From Pedobacter arcticus A12 (lineage in GTDB: Bacteria; Bacteroidota; Bacteroidia; Sphingobacteriales; Sphingobacteriaceae), in assembly GCF_000302595.1 (NCBI RefSeq), contig NZ_JH947126.1, positions 30,444-94,443 on the forward strand: a stretch of 64,000 nt of DNA, given 5' to 3'. This document shows, piece by piece, positions 54,452 to 63,181 of the stretch (within the stretch, counting starts at the first letter, position 1; every line of letters begins with the position of its first letter). The notes beneath the pieces are model-generated. The model was not told the origin of the DNA. It did no database searches and saw nothing but the letters and a program-made list of their open reading frames with translations. The position numbers and the translations under genes are program-made.

Positions 54452-56608
54452 TTATTCTGATATAATTTCTAAAACGGTACTGGTTACAGGTTTTAACTTC
54501 GCTGGACTCACATTTAACCCAATATTCATGAGGTATTCGCCAGTGTACAGTTTTCCATTTTCAGGGTTTTCTGCCAATGAACCGGGCATTAAGTTGGTTT
54601 CTTTGATCAGATATTCTTTTTGCGGATATAAACCTTGCAGTTTTACTTTTTCAAAGATTTGTTTTTTTCTGAGGTATAGGTTATAGCTAAAAAGTACCGC
54701 TTTGTTTTTGGTCGAATCAACGTACATAAGTACTGCCCGGTCTTGTTCGTACGGAGAAATCAATCGGTACAAATCTCCAAACCATATTATTGGACTTAAC
54801 TGCTTGTAATTTTGCACTGCAGAACGGCTAAAACTTAGTTCGTCCGGCGTCATTCCGTTTACTTTAATATCGTATCCTAATTTGCCCATCATGGCAACAT
54901 CTGTTCTAAATTTGAGTGATTGCTTGCCCATGGAGGTTACATGACTAGAGATGGTATTTGTAGGGAAAAAGTTAGAATATCCCCATTGGATAAACACTCT
55001 TTCCACAGGATCTGTATTGTCACTCGGCCAAAAAGAAGTGAAATATTTTAATGCACCATAATCTGTTCTGCCTCCGCCACCAGCACATAACATAATTGGC
55101 AAGTGTGGATATTTGGCTCTTATTCTTTGCATTATTTTATAAAAGCCAAGGGTGTAATCAATGTATAAACGCGATTGGTCTTTTTTTAAGTAAGGCGAAT
55201 AGGTGTTGGTCATAAATCTATTGTTGTCCCATTTAATATAAGCTAAATCGGGGTTTTTAATCATCATTTTATCAACGAGGTCAAAAACAAAATCTTGAAC
55301 TTTTGGATTAATTAAATCTAAAATTAATTGGTTACGTTGATAGGCTTCCTCGCGATTAGGAAGTTTTAAAACCCAATCCGGGTGCTTTTCATACAATTCA
55401 CTTTTTGGGCTTACCATTTCGGGTTCTAACCAAATGCCAAACTTAATTCCTTTTGCAGTAGCTTCTTTTACCAGATATGAGATTCCATTTGGTAATTTTT
55501 TTCGGTCTTCCTGCCAATCGCCCAACCCGGTTTTATCATCATTTCTGGGGTATTTATTGCCAAACCAACCATCATCCAACAAAAACAAATCAACACCTAA
55601 TTGCTTTGCGCCATCAAAAAGCTCCACCAGTTTTTCTTCGTCGAATTTTACATGGGTAGCCTCCCAATTATTGAGTAGTGTCATTCTGGATTCTTCGCCA
55701 TCTAATACGGCATATTTCCGAGCCCATTTTTGTAAATTTCTGCTGGCTTGTCCTTTTCCCGAATTGCTATAGGTAAATATAAATTCGGGGGTGCTAAACG
55801 TTTCGCCAGGTTTTAAAGAAAAAGTAGAAGCAAAAGGATTTATTCCCGTTAGCACCCGTAACCTATTGGTGCGGTCGATTTCAAAAAGAAACTGGAAATT
55901 ACCGGTCCATGCTAAAGTGCCAGCAATAACTTCACCTTCTGTTTCGGTAGCCTGGCGGTTATTTGCTAAAAAGAAAACCGGGCTTTGGTACATATTTGCT
56001 CTGCTGCCCAGTTTGCTGTCAATAATTTTAATTCCGCTGGTTAACTCGCTTTCGAGCATGTCCATTTCCCTTGCCCAATCTCCATGAAATTGCGTAAGAA
56101 AGTATTTATCTGCATTAAAATGAAGCATACTCGAAGCATAATGGCTTAAGCTGATATTACTTTTTTCCTTGTTAATTATTTCGGTCCAGGTGGTAATCAC
56201 ATCCTCGTTGTAAAAACTTTTAAAGTGTAAATTTACTTCAGTTAAATACACCGGATCTTTGAGGTAAATAATAGTTTCCGTTAAGTTGCTATTGGTTTTT
56301 TGGGTTTGCACTTTTACAAAACGTAAATCTAAAGAGGGGTTGCCATCTGCATGAACTACTCTAACTGCAGGTTCAAAAACGTCTTTCATTCCAGCACCAA
56401 CATAAGCCTCCGTTGCATCCTTAAGGTTTCCGTAGCTTTCTTTTTTTAGCGAAGTACCAAGGTAGTTTTGATAAAGTGTTGCACCCGGTGTACCCGTAAA
56501 AAGGTAGTTGATATGATTGGTGCTCACCTCGATTATATTTGCAGGCTGTGCATATAGCAGTGAAATGCTAAACAGAAAGGCGGTAGATAGTAAAGCTATT
56601 TTTTTCAT
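54452..56608 (-). CDS. GH36 alpha-galactosidase
   Basis: 718 residues with a signal peptide (ends near LYAQ). The N-terminal beta-supersandwich is followed by the barrel with LFLLDDGWFGNKYPRNDD, GLGDWQEDRKKLPNG and KFGIWLEPEMVSPKSELYEKHPDW. The nucleophile aspartate is in LAYIKWDNNR and the acid/base aspartate in FWPSDNTDPVERVFIQWGYS. These are textbook GH36 motifs and the length is normal. The signal peptide suggests a periplasmic location. It removes terminal alpha-galactose and overlaps in role with the Gal31-like GH31 enzyme. A direct-repeat candidate site lies 48 bp before its start. Confidence 0.95.
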   Translation of the reverse strand: MKKIALLSTAFLFSISLLYAQPANIIEVSTNHINYLFTGTPGATLYQNYLGTSLKKESYGNLKDATEAYVGAGMKDVFEPAVRVVHADGNPSLDLRFVKVQTQKTNSNLTETIIYLKDPVYLTEVNLHFKSFYNEDVITTWTEIINKEKSNISLSHYASSMLHFNADKYFLTQFHGDWAREMDMLESELTSGIKIIDSKLGSRANMYQSPVFFLANNRQATETEGEVIAGTLAWTGNFQFLFEIDRTNRLRVLTGINPFASTFSLKPGETFSTPEFIFTYSNSGKGQASRNLQKWARKYAVLDGEESRMTLLNNWEATHVKFDEEKLVELFDGAKQLGVDLFLLDDGWFGNKYPRNDDKTGLGDWQEDRKKLPNGISYLVKEATAKGIKFGIWLEPEMVSPKSELYEKHPDWVLKLPNREEAYQRNQLILDLINPKVQDFVFDLVDKMMIKNPDLAYIKWDNNRFMTNTYSPYLKKDQSRLYIDYTLGFYKIMQRIRAKYPHLPIMLCAGGGGRTDYGALKYFTSFWPSDNTDPVERVFIQWGYSNFFPTNTISSHVTSMGKQSLKFRTDVAMMGKLGYDIKVNGMTPDELSFSRSAVQNYKQLSPIIWFGDLYRLISPYEQDRAVLMYVDSTKNKAVLFSYNLYLRKKQIFEKVKLQGLYPQKEYLIKETNLMPGSLAENPENGKLYTGEYLMNIGLNVSPAKLKPVTSTVLEIISE

Positions 56609-57080
56609 AATTAGGGATGAAGGAAGTGATAATTTTATCAGACTTATTGCTGTTTATTAGCTAGTTAGTCAGCCTAATTAGCATTTCATCAAAAAGTGTA
56701 AGGTTCAAGATGTTCAATTAGTAATTTTACAGCACCTTAATATAACTCATTCCAGAAACAGCATTAGCTGCTAAAACTAAAAATGTCAATCTTTTTCATT
56801 TTCCATTACTATTTTTCAGAATGTTGGTTGATTCCCGTTTTTGCATCGAAAAACGACGAATACTAAGATTCTACCGTATCTTCCCTAAGATATTCACCTA
56901 TACTATTCAGCTACTAGCCCTACTTTAGCAATACCAATTATAAAGCGAGAATAAAGAAATAATCTTCTAGAGTTTAATAAGCTTTTACATGATTTAAAGA
57001 GAATGATGTAAGGCGGAAGGCTTTGTTGCGCAGTCTAATTGTGTTTTAATTTATTTTTTCTTAACCTAAATTTAACTAAG
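56609..57080. other. Divergent intergenic region GH36 / AraC
   Basis: 472 bp between divergent genes, expected to hold both promoters. It includes the candidate operator at 56656-56682. A TAGC-rich stretch (CAGCTACTAGCCCTACTTTAG) near 56910 may be related. No further gene was found. Confidence 0.5.
56656..56682 (+). promoter_or_regulatory. Candidate regulator site, ATTAGC/ATTAGC direct repeat
   Basis: Two perfect ATTAGC hexamers start 21 bp apart (56656 and 56677), with TCAGCC between them. It is the best copy of the element also found at 45356-45382. It lies 48 bp before the GH36 ATG and about 400 bp before the AraC-type gene. The binding protein could be that AraC regulator or the HTCS. 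Confidence 0.5.
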
Positions 57081-57950
57081 ATGAAACCACAATTATTAAA
57101 AGTATCCATGGAGCCAACACAATCTTTAAGTGTACGCCAAGACTCTAAGCCTTTTATAAATAATAAATGGCATTATCATCAAGAAGTTGAACTTATACAT
57201 TTTATTGAAGGAAAAGGGACACAATTTGTTGGAGATAGTGTAATGCCTTTCGGCAATGGCGATATTATTTTGGTTGGTAAAAATTTGCCACATTATTGGC
57301 GGTTTGATGAGTGCTATTCTCAAGAAGAAAATACATTAGCTCCGGATGTTAACGTGGCTCACTTTTCCGAAAACTTTTTGGGTGAGGCATTTTTAAATTT
57401 ACCCGAAAACAAGCCATTAAGGGTATTGCTTGAGAAATCTAAAAGAGGGCTTAAAATTATCAAAGGAAATAAAGAGCGGATAGCAGAAATGTTGGGCAAT
57501 ATGTTAAAAGCAAGTGGCGCCGAGCGAATTATTTACCTAATCCATGCTTTAATTGAAATTAGTAAATGTGAAGAGGTTGAGGTACTTACGTCTATTGGTT
57601 TTGCCATGGATACCGAGCCGTCCGAAAGAGATCGAATCCGCGATATTTACGATTATACATTTGCAAATTATCGGAATAAAATAAATTTAGAAGAGATTGC
57701 AGACGTGGCAAAAATAAGCCCTAATTCATTTTGCAGATATTTTAAATCACGTACACAAAAAACCTACTCCCAGTTCTTAACAGAAATAAAAGTCGGCCAA
57801 GCTTGTAAATTATTGATAGATAATAGATTAAATATTAAGCAGGTTTGTTACGAGAGTGGCTTTAATAATTTTGCGAGTTTTCATAAGTGTTTTAAAAGTA
57901 TTATGGGAAAAAGTCCGTTAATTTATCAGAAAGAAATGATGGCAGCTTAA
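57081..57950 (+). CDS. AraC-family transcriptional regulator with cupin sensor domain
   Basis: 289 residues from ATG 57081 (the upstream ATG 57039 adds a hydrophobic non-conserved leader). The N-terminal cupin (about 15-100) has NNKWHYHQEVELIHFIEGKGTQFVGD and GDIILVGKNLPHYW, the sugar-sensing half of many AraC proteins. The C-terminal double helix-turn-helix (about 190-285) shows INLEEIADVAKISPNSFCRYFKSRTQKTYSQF and CYESGFNNFASFHKCFKSIMGKSPLIYQ. It is cytoplasmic, so it would sense an imported sugar. GH3 follows after 13 bp, so both are one operon. Likely targets are the genes beside it. Confidence 0.93.
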   Translation: MKPQLLKVSMEPTQSLSVRQDSKPFINNKWHYHQEVELIHFIEGKGTQFVGDSVMPFGNGDIILVGKNLPHYWRFDECYSQEENTLAPDVNVAHFSENFLGEAFLNLPENKPLRVLLEKSKRGLKIIKGNKERIAEMLGNMLKASGAERIIYLIHALIEISKCEEVEVLTSIGFAMDTEPSERDRIRDIYDYTFANYRNKINLEEIADVAKISPNSFCRYFKSRTQKTYSQFLTEIKVGQACKLLIDNRLNIKQVCYESGFNNFASFHKCFKSIMGKSPLIYQKEMMAA

Positions 57951-57963
57951 ACATATAATAACT

Positions 57964-60357
57964 ATGAGATTTTTTTTACCTTTTTTGCTTTTTACTGTTC
58001 TAAATAGCCTTTCCTACGCACAAAACACTAATATCTTTCATAAAAATTGGATAGATTTTAATAAAAATGGCGTTAAAGACATCTACGAAGACCCTACTAA
58101 ACCTATAAATGAAAGAGTAAATGATTTGCTATCACAAATGACAATAGCAGAAAAAACCAACCAGACCGCAACACTATACGGTTATGGGAGAGTTTTAAAA
58201 GATGAAATGCCAACGCAGGAATGGAAAAATTCCATCTGGAAAGACGGAATTGCCAATATGGACGAAGCTTTAAATAGCTTGCCCAATAATAAAAAGGCAG
58301 TTACAGCATACTCCTTTCCATACAGTAAACACGCAATGGCTATCAATACCTTGCAAAAATGGTTTATAGAAGAAACGCGACTGGGTATTCCGGTTGATTT
58401 TACAAATGAAGGCATTCACGGTCTTTGTCATGATAGGGCAACACCACTTTGTGCACCCATTGGCATTGGTAGTACTTGGAATCCAGATTTGGTATATCAA
58501 GCAGGGCAAATTGTGGGTAAAGAAGCTAAAGCTTTAGGTTATACGAATGTTTATGCGCCAATTTTAGACGTAGCCAGAGACCCAAGATGGGGACGAATTG
58601 TAGAATGTTACGGCGAAGAGCCTTTCCTGATTTCGGAACTCGGAAAAAAGATGGTACAAGGTATACAGAGCAACGGAGTTGCAGCAACTTTAAAGCATTA
58701 CGCCGTTTACAGTGTTCCAAAAGGTGGTAGAGATGGAAATGCTCGTACCGATCCGCATGTGTCGCCAAGAGAGTTACACCAAATTTATCTTTATCCGTTT
58801 AAAAGAGTTATCCAACAAGCGCACCCAATGGGCGTAATGAGTAGTTATAACGATTGGGATGGTATTCCAGTTACTGCGAGTTCTTATTTTTTAACCGATT
58901 TATTGCGCAAGGAATATGGTTTTGACGGCTATGTGGTTTCTGACAGTGAGGCGGTGGAATTTATTTATTCAAAACACCGTGTCGCTAAAGATTTTAAAGA
59001 CGCATCTGTTAAGGCATTAAACGCTGGTTTAAATGTTTGGACCAATTTTAGACAACCAGATAATTACATCAATAACTTAAGAGATGCGGTTAAAGAAGGT
59101 ACGTTGAGTATCGATGTACTAAACCAACGAGTAAAGGAGGTTTTAAGTGTGAAATTCCGTTTAGGATTGTTTGATCAGCCTTTAAATAGTAACCCCAAAT
59201 CAGCAGATAAAATTGTTCATCAAGCAGCGGAACAAAAATTTGCAGAGCAGCTGAATAGAGAATCTCTGGTGTTGCTAAAAAATGCCGATCAATTACTTCC
59301 ATTATCAAAAAATAAGAAACAGAAAATTTTAATAACCGGTCCGTTAGCCAAAGAAATCGACTATACCGTAAGCAGGTATGGTCCGTCAAACAATCAATCC
59401 GTTTCAGTTTTTGATGGTTTAAAGAAATACGAAAGCCAACAATTAAGTTTTGATTATGCAAAAGGTTGCGATATTACTAATCCGGGTTGGCCTGGGACAG
59501 AAATTATAGAAACGCCATTAAGCGCTGATGAGCAACAAATGATTGATGAAGCGGTAGAAAAAGCAAAATTATCAGACGTTATTATTGCTGTAGTTGGCGA
59601 AAACGAAAAATTAGTAGGAGAGAGCCTTTCCAGAACAAGTTTAGATTTACCGGGTCGGCAACATCAGCTGTTAAAAGCTTTATATTCCACAGGAAAACCC
59701 GTGATTTTGGTAATGGTTAATGGGCGCCCTTTAACTATAAACTGGGAAAACCATTATTTACCCGCTATTTTGGAAGCTTGGTTCCCCGGACCAAGTGCAG
59801 GTAAAGTGATAGCAGAAGCTTTGTTTGGCGAATATAATCCAGGTGGTAAATTGCCCGTTACTTTTCCAAAATCTATCGGACAAATAGAGATGAACTTTCC
59901 TTTTAAGCCTGGTTCACAAGCTAGTCAGCCTTCATCGGGAGATAATGGATTTGGTAAAACCAGAGTTAACGGAACGTTGTTCCCTTTTGGCTATGGTTTA
60001 AGTTATACATCTTTTGCCTATAGTAATTTGTCTATCAATCAATCTCAAAAAGATAGTATCAGCGTAAGTTTTAACCTTAAAAACACCGGTAAATTTGCTG
60101 GAGACGAGGTGGTTCAACTCTACTTTAAGGATAAGCTGAGCAGTGTTATTGTTTATGAATCTCAGTTAAGAGCTTTTAAACGTGTAAATCTTACGCCAAA
60201 TGAGGAAAAACTGGTGGCTTTGAAGTTCGCGGTTCAGGATTTAGAATTATTAGATAAAGACATGAACTGGGTAGTGGAACCTGGTGAGTTTGAACTAATG
60301 ATTGGTAGTTCTTCCGAAGATATTAGATTAAGAAAGGACTTCTCCATAAACAATTAG
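57964..60357 (+). CDS. GH3 beta-glycosidase
   Basis: 797 residues with a signal peptide (ends near SYAQ). An acidic loop DFNKNGVKDIYED near the start resembles a calcium-binding loop. The GH3 N-domain has VDFTNEGIHGLCHDRATPL, RDPRWGRIVECYGEEPFL, ATLKHYAVYSVPKGGRDGN and the nucleophile aspartate in GYVVSDSEAVEF. The GH3-C domain (LLPLSKNKKQKILITGPLA, AIVEAWFPG-like LEAWFPGPSAGKVIAEALFG) and a fibronectin-III-like tail (GDEVVQLYFKD) follow. It should release a terminal beta-linked sugar such as glucose or xylose in the periplasm. It is co-transcribed with the AraC gene. Confidence 0.93.
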   Translation: MRFFLPFLLFTVLNSLSYAQNTNIFHKNWIDFNKNGVKDIYEDPTKPINERVNDLLSQMTIAEKTNQTATLYGYGRVLKDEMPTQEWKNSIWKDGIANMDEALNSLPNNKKAVTAYSFPYSKHAMAINTLQKWFIEETRLGIPVDFTNEGIHGLCHDRATPLCAPIGIGSTWNPDLVYQAGQIVGKEAKALGYTNVYAPILDVARDPRWGRIVECYGEEPFLISELGKKMVQGIQSNGVAATLKHYAVYSVPKGGRDGNARTDPHVSPRELHQIYLYPFKRVIQQAHPMGVMSSYNDWDGIPVTASSYFLTDLLRKEYGFDGYVVSDSEAVEFIYSKHRVAKDFKDASVKALNAGLNVWTNFRQPDNYINNLRDAVKEGTLSIDVLNQRVKEVLSVKFRLGLFDQPLNSNPKSADKIVHQAAEQKFAEQLNRESLVLLKNADQLLPLSKNKKQKILITGPLAKEIDYTVSRYGPSNNQSVSVFDGLKKYESQQLSFDYAKGCDITNPGWPGTEIIETPLSADEQQMIDEAVEKAKLSDVIIAVVGENEKLVGESLSRTSLDLPGRQHQLLKALYSTGKPVILVMVNGRPLTINWENHYLPAILEAWFPGPSAGKVIAEALFGEYNPGGKLPVTFPKSIGQIEMNFPFKPGSQASQPSSGDNGFGKTRVNGTLFPFGYGLSYTSFAYSNLSINQSQKDSISVSFNLKNTGKFAGDEVVQLYFKDKLSSVIVYESQLRAFKRVNLTPNEEKLVALKFAVQDLELLDKDMNWVVEPGEFELMIGSSSEDIRLRKDFSINN

Positions 60358-60715
60358 TTCTTTGTTTAAGTGTTAATTATTGAAAGGTGTTTTGCACTTT
60401 ACCAATTAAGTTTATGAAATAGCCAAATCTCATTAATCTTTTCCATTTTAAAATTCCTTTTTTTGGGATTGCTTTAAACATTTAAAGGAGTTGTTAACCT
60501 GCTGTTTTAATTTCAAAAACGTGTTTACAATATTGTTTTTTTCGAAATCTAGAGCAATGCAATTAGACGATAGCGGTTGTATCCAATTGTGTATGTTAAG
60601 CCAAGCTCAATTTTTTGGAATTGATGCGAGGTGAAATTAATATGAATACGAATCTATCTTTTAATTATTACACAATAGGAGTTTTAAAACCCTACTTCCA
60701 AATCACAAACCATCA
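60358..60715. other. Intergenic region before GH2
   Basis: 358 AT-rich bp. A small hairpin AAAGGTG/CACTTT at about 60382-60399 may end the GH3 message. A promoter for GH2 is expected but no clear -33/-7 pair was found. This marks the edge of the change to GC-rich genes. Confidence 0.4.
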
Positions 60716-63178
60716 ATGATTAGACTAAAAATTATTCTACTTACAGCCCTATTTTTGTTTCCTTATATAACCACCTATGGCCAACAGAGCGAACGGCTCA
60801 GGCAGGGCTGGGAGTTCTTGAGGAGCGACCTTGGCGGGATCTGGGAGGCGAACCGCGATGCAAAGGCGGGGAGTTCGGAGACAGTTCCGATCTGGACAGG
60901 AGTAACCCTTCCGCACTGCTTCAACGCCACAGACGCGGTAGACCCAGACGTAAATTATTATCAGGGACCCGGCTGGTACCGCAGTAATCTAAAAATTGAG
61001 AATCCATATAAGAACGGTAGAACCCTACTGCATTTTGAAGGTGCCGGGCAGAAGACACAGGTGTATGTGTACAATACCAAGGTAGGCGAACACGTAGGTG
61101 GATACGATGAATGGACTGTCGACATCACGGATGCGGTTGCATCTTTCAGAAAAGACAGCGTGTTCAGCGGTAGGTTCAGGGGCAGAATCCCCATTTCCAT
61201 CCGTTGCGACAATACGCGAGATTTAGAGATGATGCCTTCGGATCTTTCCGATTTCAACGTTTATGGCGGACTTTACCGTTACCTTAACCTCGTCTACGCT
61301 CCACAGCTGTCAATAGATAAAGTTTTTGCTTTGTCAGAAGTTGATGCAAAAGGCAGACAGGGAATCTTGAAGATATCATCACGTTTCTACAACCCGCTGA
61401 ACATCGCGAAAGCCAGTGTCAATATCAAAGTGATCGACCCAAAAGGGAAAACCATCAGCAACAGCCAAAAAAGCATAATAGGTTTAAAACTGCAGGAAGA
61501 ACTAGCACATTTAAAGGTGACAAAGCCAACGCTCTGGTCCCCGGAAACGCCGAACCTCTATACCGTAGAGATCAGTGTGGAACAGAACGGCGAGAGAGCA
61601 GTACACACAGAAAAAGTAGGATTCCGTAATTTTGAGTTCGTAAAGAAGGGACCCTTTATGCTGAACGGAAAGCGTCTTTTGTTACGAGGAACACACCGCC
61701 ATGAAGACCACGCTGGGGTGGCCCAAGCCATGACAGAAGATATGATTCGCAGCGAGATGAAGCTGATGAAAGATATGGGTGTAAACTTTATTCGTTTGGG
61801 GCATTACCAGCAGTCACGCATCGTACTAAATCTCTGCGACAGCCTAGGGATTATGGTTTGGGAAGAAATTCCATGGTGCCGTGGCGGTCTGGGAGGCGAA
61901 GTTTACCAGGCGCAGGGCAAGCGGATGCTTACCAATATGATCGAACAGCACTACAACCATCCATCTGTAATCATCTGGGGATTGGGTAACGAGAACGACT
62001 GGCCGAATGATTTTACCACCTTTGACCAAGGAAAGATCAGAACCTACATGAGCGAACTGAACAGCCTGAGCCATAAACTTGACAACACCCGGCTGACCGC
62101 GATCAGACGCTGTGATTTCTGTAAGGATATCGTAGATGTGTATTCTCCATCTATCTGGGCAGGTTGGTACCGCGGGATCTACACAGATTACAAAGAAGTA
62201 TCCAAGAAAGAGTTCGATACCGTCGACCGCTTTATACACGTAGAATGGGGAGGGGACAGCCATGCAGGGCGCCATTCAGAATCCCCGGACGATGCACTGA
62301 GCAAGGTAAGGAAAGCAGACAGTGCAGACGAGCGGGCAGGAGATGCCTCGCTCTACGGCGGGAGCGCAAGAGTATCCAAAGATGGCGACTGGAGCGAGTC
62401 ATATATCGTGAACCTGATCGACTGGCACCTGAAAGAACAGGAGACCATGCCTTGGCTGAGCGGGACCGCATACTGGCCGTTCAAAGATTTCTCTACACCA
62501 GTACGTCCAGAGAATCCCGTTCCATACATGAACCAGAAGGGAGTAGTGGAAAGAGATTTTACCAGGAAAGAAGCATACTACGTATTCCAGTCGTACTGGA
62601 CAGAAGGACTGATGGCACACATCTACGGGCACAGCTGGCCGGTACGCTGGGGCGATAAGGGACATAAGCGGATGGTAAAAGTGTATTCCAATGCCGATGA
62701 GGCAGAGCTTTTCGTGAACGGAAAAAGCCAGGGCGTTAAAAAACGGAATAGCCAAGACTTTCCAGCTTCTGGTTTACGCTGGATGGTGAACTACCAAGAA
62801 GGGAACAACGAGATCAGGGTTGTGGCCAAAAGAGGAAAACAGACCGTAACCGATGAGATAAGACAAGAGTACCAGACCGCCAAATGGGGCAAGCCCGCAA
62901 AGCTGACCTTGACAAAGCTACAAGAGGCCGATGGGAAGATCACGATAGAGGCAAAACTGCTGGATGCCAATGGTGTCTTATGTTTGGATGCGAAAGAATA
63001 CGTTTATTTCGGGCTGACCGGAGACGGGAAACTGATCGATGATCAGGGAACCTCCTCAGGCTCACGCAAAGTACAGCTGTACAACGGAAGAGCAGTAATC
63101 AGTTTATATACAAACAAGGGGAAAAGCATTGCCTCTGTAAAGTCAGATAGTATCCCGACCCAGTTCTTAAACTTGTAA
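60716..63178 (+). CDS. GH2 glycosidase (beta-galactosidase/beta-glucuronidase type)
   Basis: 820 residues with a signal peptide (ends near TTYGQQ). The sugar-binding domain (RQGWEFLRSDLGGIW, VTLPHCFNATDA, GWYRSNL, GAGQKTQVYVYN), an Ig-like domain, and the barrel follow the GH2 order. The barrel has GTHRHEDHAGVAQAMTEDM, NFIRLGHYQQSR, the acid/base Glu in IIWGLGNENDWP and the probable nucleophile Glu in RFIHVEWGGDSHAGRH. A C-terminal DUF4982-like region (MVKVYSNADEAELFVNGKS) completes it. Substrate could be beta-galactoside or beta-glucuronide. From about 60780 on, base composition is strikingly GC-rich (one 60-bp line reaches about 63 percent, against about 37 percent in a line of GH3), a sign of different ancestry. 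Confidence 0.93.
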   Translation: MIRLKIILLTALFLFPYITTYGQQSERLRQGWEFLRSDLGGIWEANRDAKAGSSETVPIWTGVTLPHCFNATDAVDPDVNYYQGPGWYRSNLKIENPYKNGRTLLHFEGAGQKTQVYVYNTKVGEHVGGYDEWTVDITDAVASFRKDSVFSGRFRGRIPISIRCDNTRDLEMMPSDLSDFNVYGGLYRYLNLVYAPQLSIDKVFALSEVDAKGRQGILKISSRFYNPLNIAKASVNIKVIDPKGKTISNSQKSIIGLKLQEELAHLKVTKPTLWSPETPNLYTVEISVEQNGERAVHTEKVGFRNFEFVKKGPFMLNGKRLLLRGTHRHEDHAGVAQAMTEDMIRSEMKLMKDMGVNFIRLGHYQQSRIVLNLCDSLGIMVWEEIPWCRGGLGGEVYQAQGKRMLTNMIEQHYNHPSVIIWGLGNENDWPNDFTTFDQGKIRTYMSELNSLSHKLDNTRLTAIRRCDFCKDIVDVYSPSIWAGWYRGIYTDYKEVSKKEFDTVDRFIHVEWGGDSHAGRHSESPDDALSKVRKADSADERAGDASLYGGSARVSKDGDWSESYIVNLIDWHLKEQETMPWLSGTAYWPFKDFSTPVRPENPVPYMNQKGVVERDFTRKEAYYVFQSYWTEGLMAHIYGHSWPVRWGDKGHKRMVKVYSNADEAELFVNGKSQGVKKRNSQDFPASGLRWMVNYQEGNNEIRVVAKRGKQTVTDEIRQEYQTAKWGKPAKLTLTKLQEADGKITIEAKLLDANGVLCLDAKEYVYFGLTGDGKLIDDQGTSSGSRKVQLYNGRAVISLYTNKGKSIASVKSDSIPTQFLNL

Positions 63179-63181
63179 AAA

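Noticed and set aside
61844..62275. 143-codon minus-strand frame inside GH2
   Set aside because: Shadow frame in GC-rich DNA; no family resemblance.
62164..62658. 164-codon frame inside GH2
   Set aside because: Arg-rich shadow frame of the GC-rich GH2 gene, which has clear catalytic motifs in its own frame.
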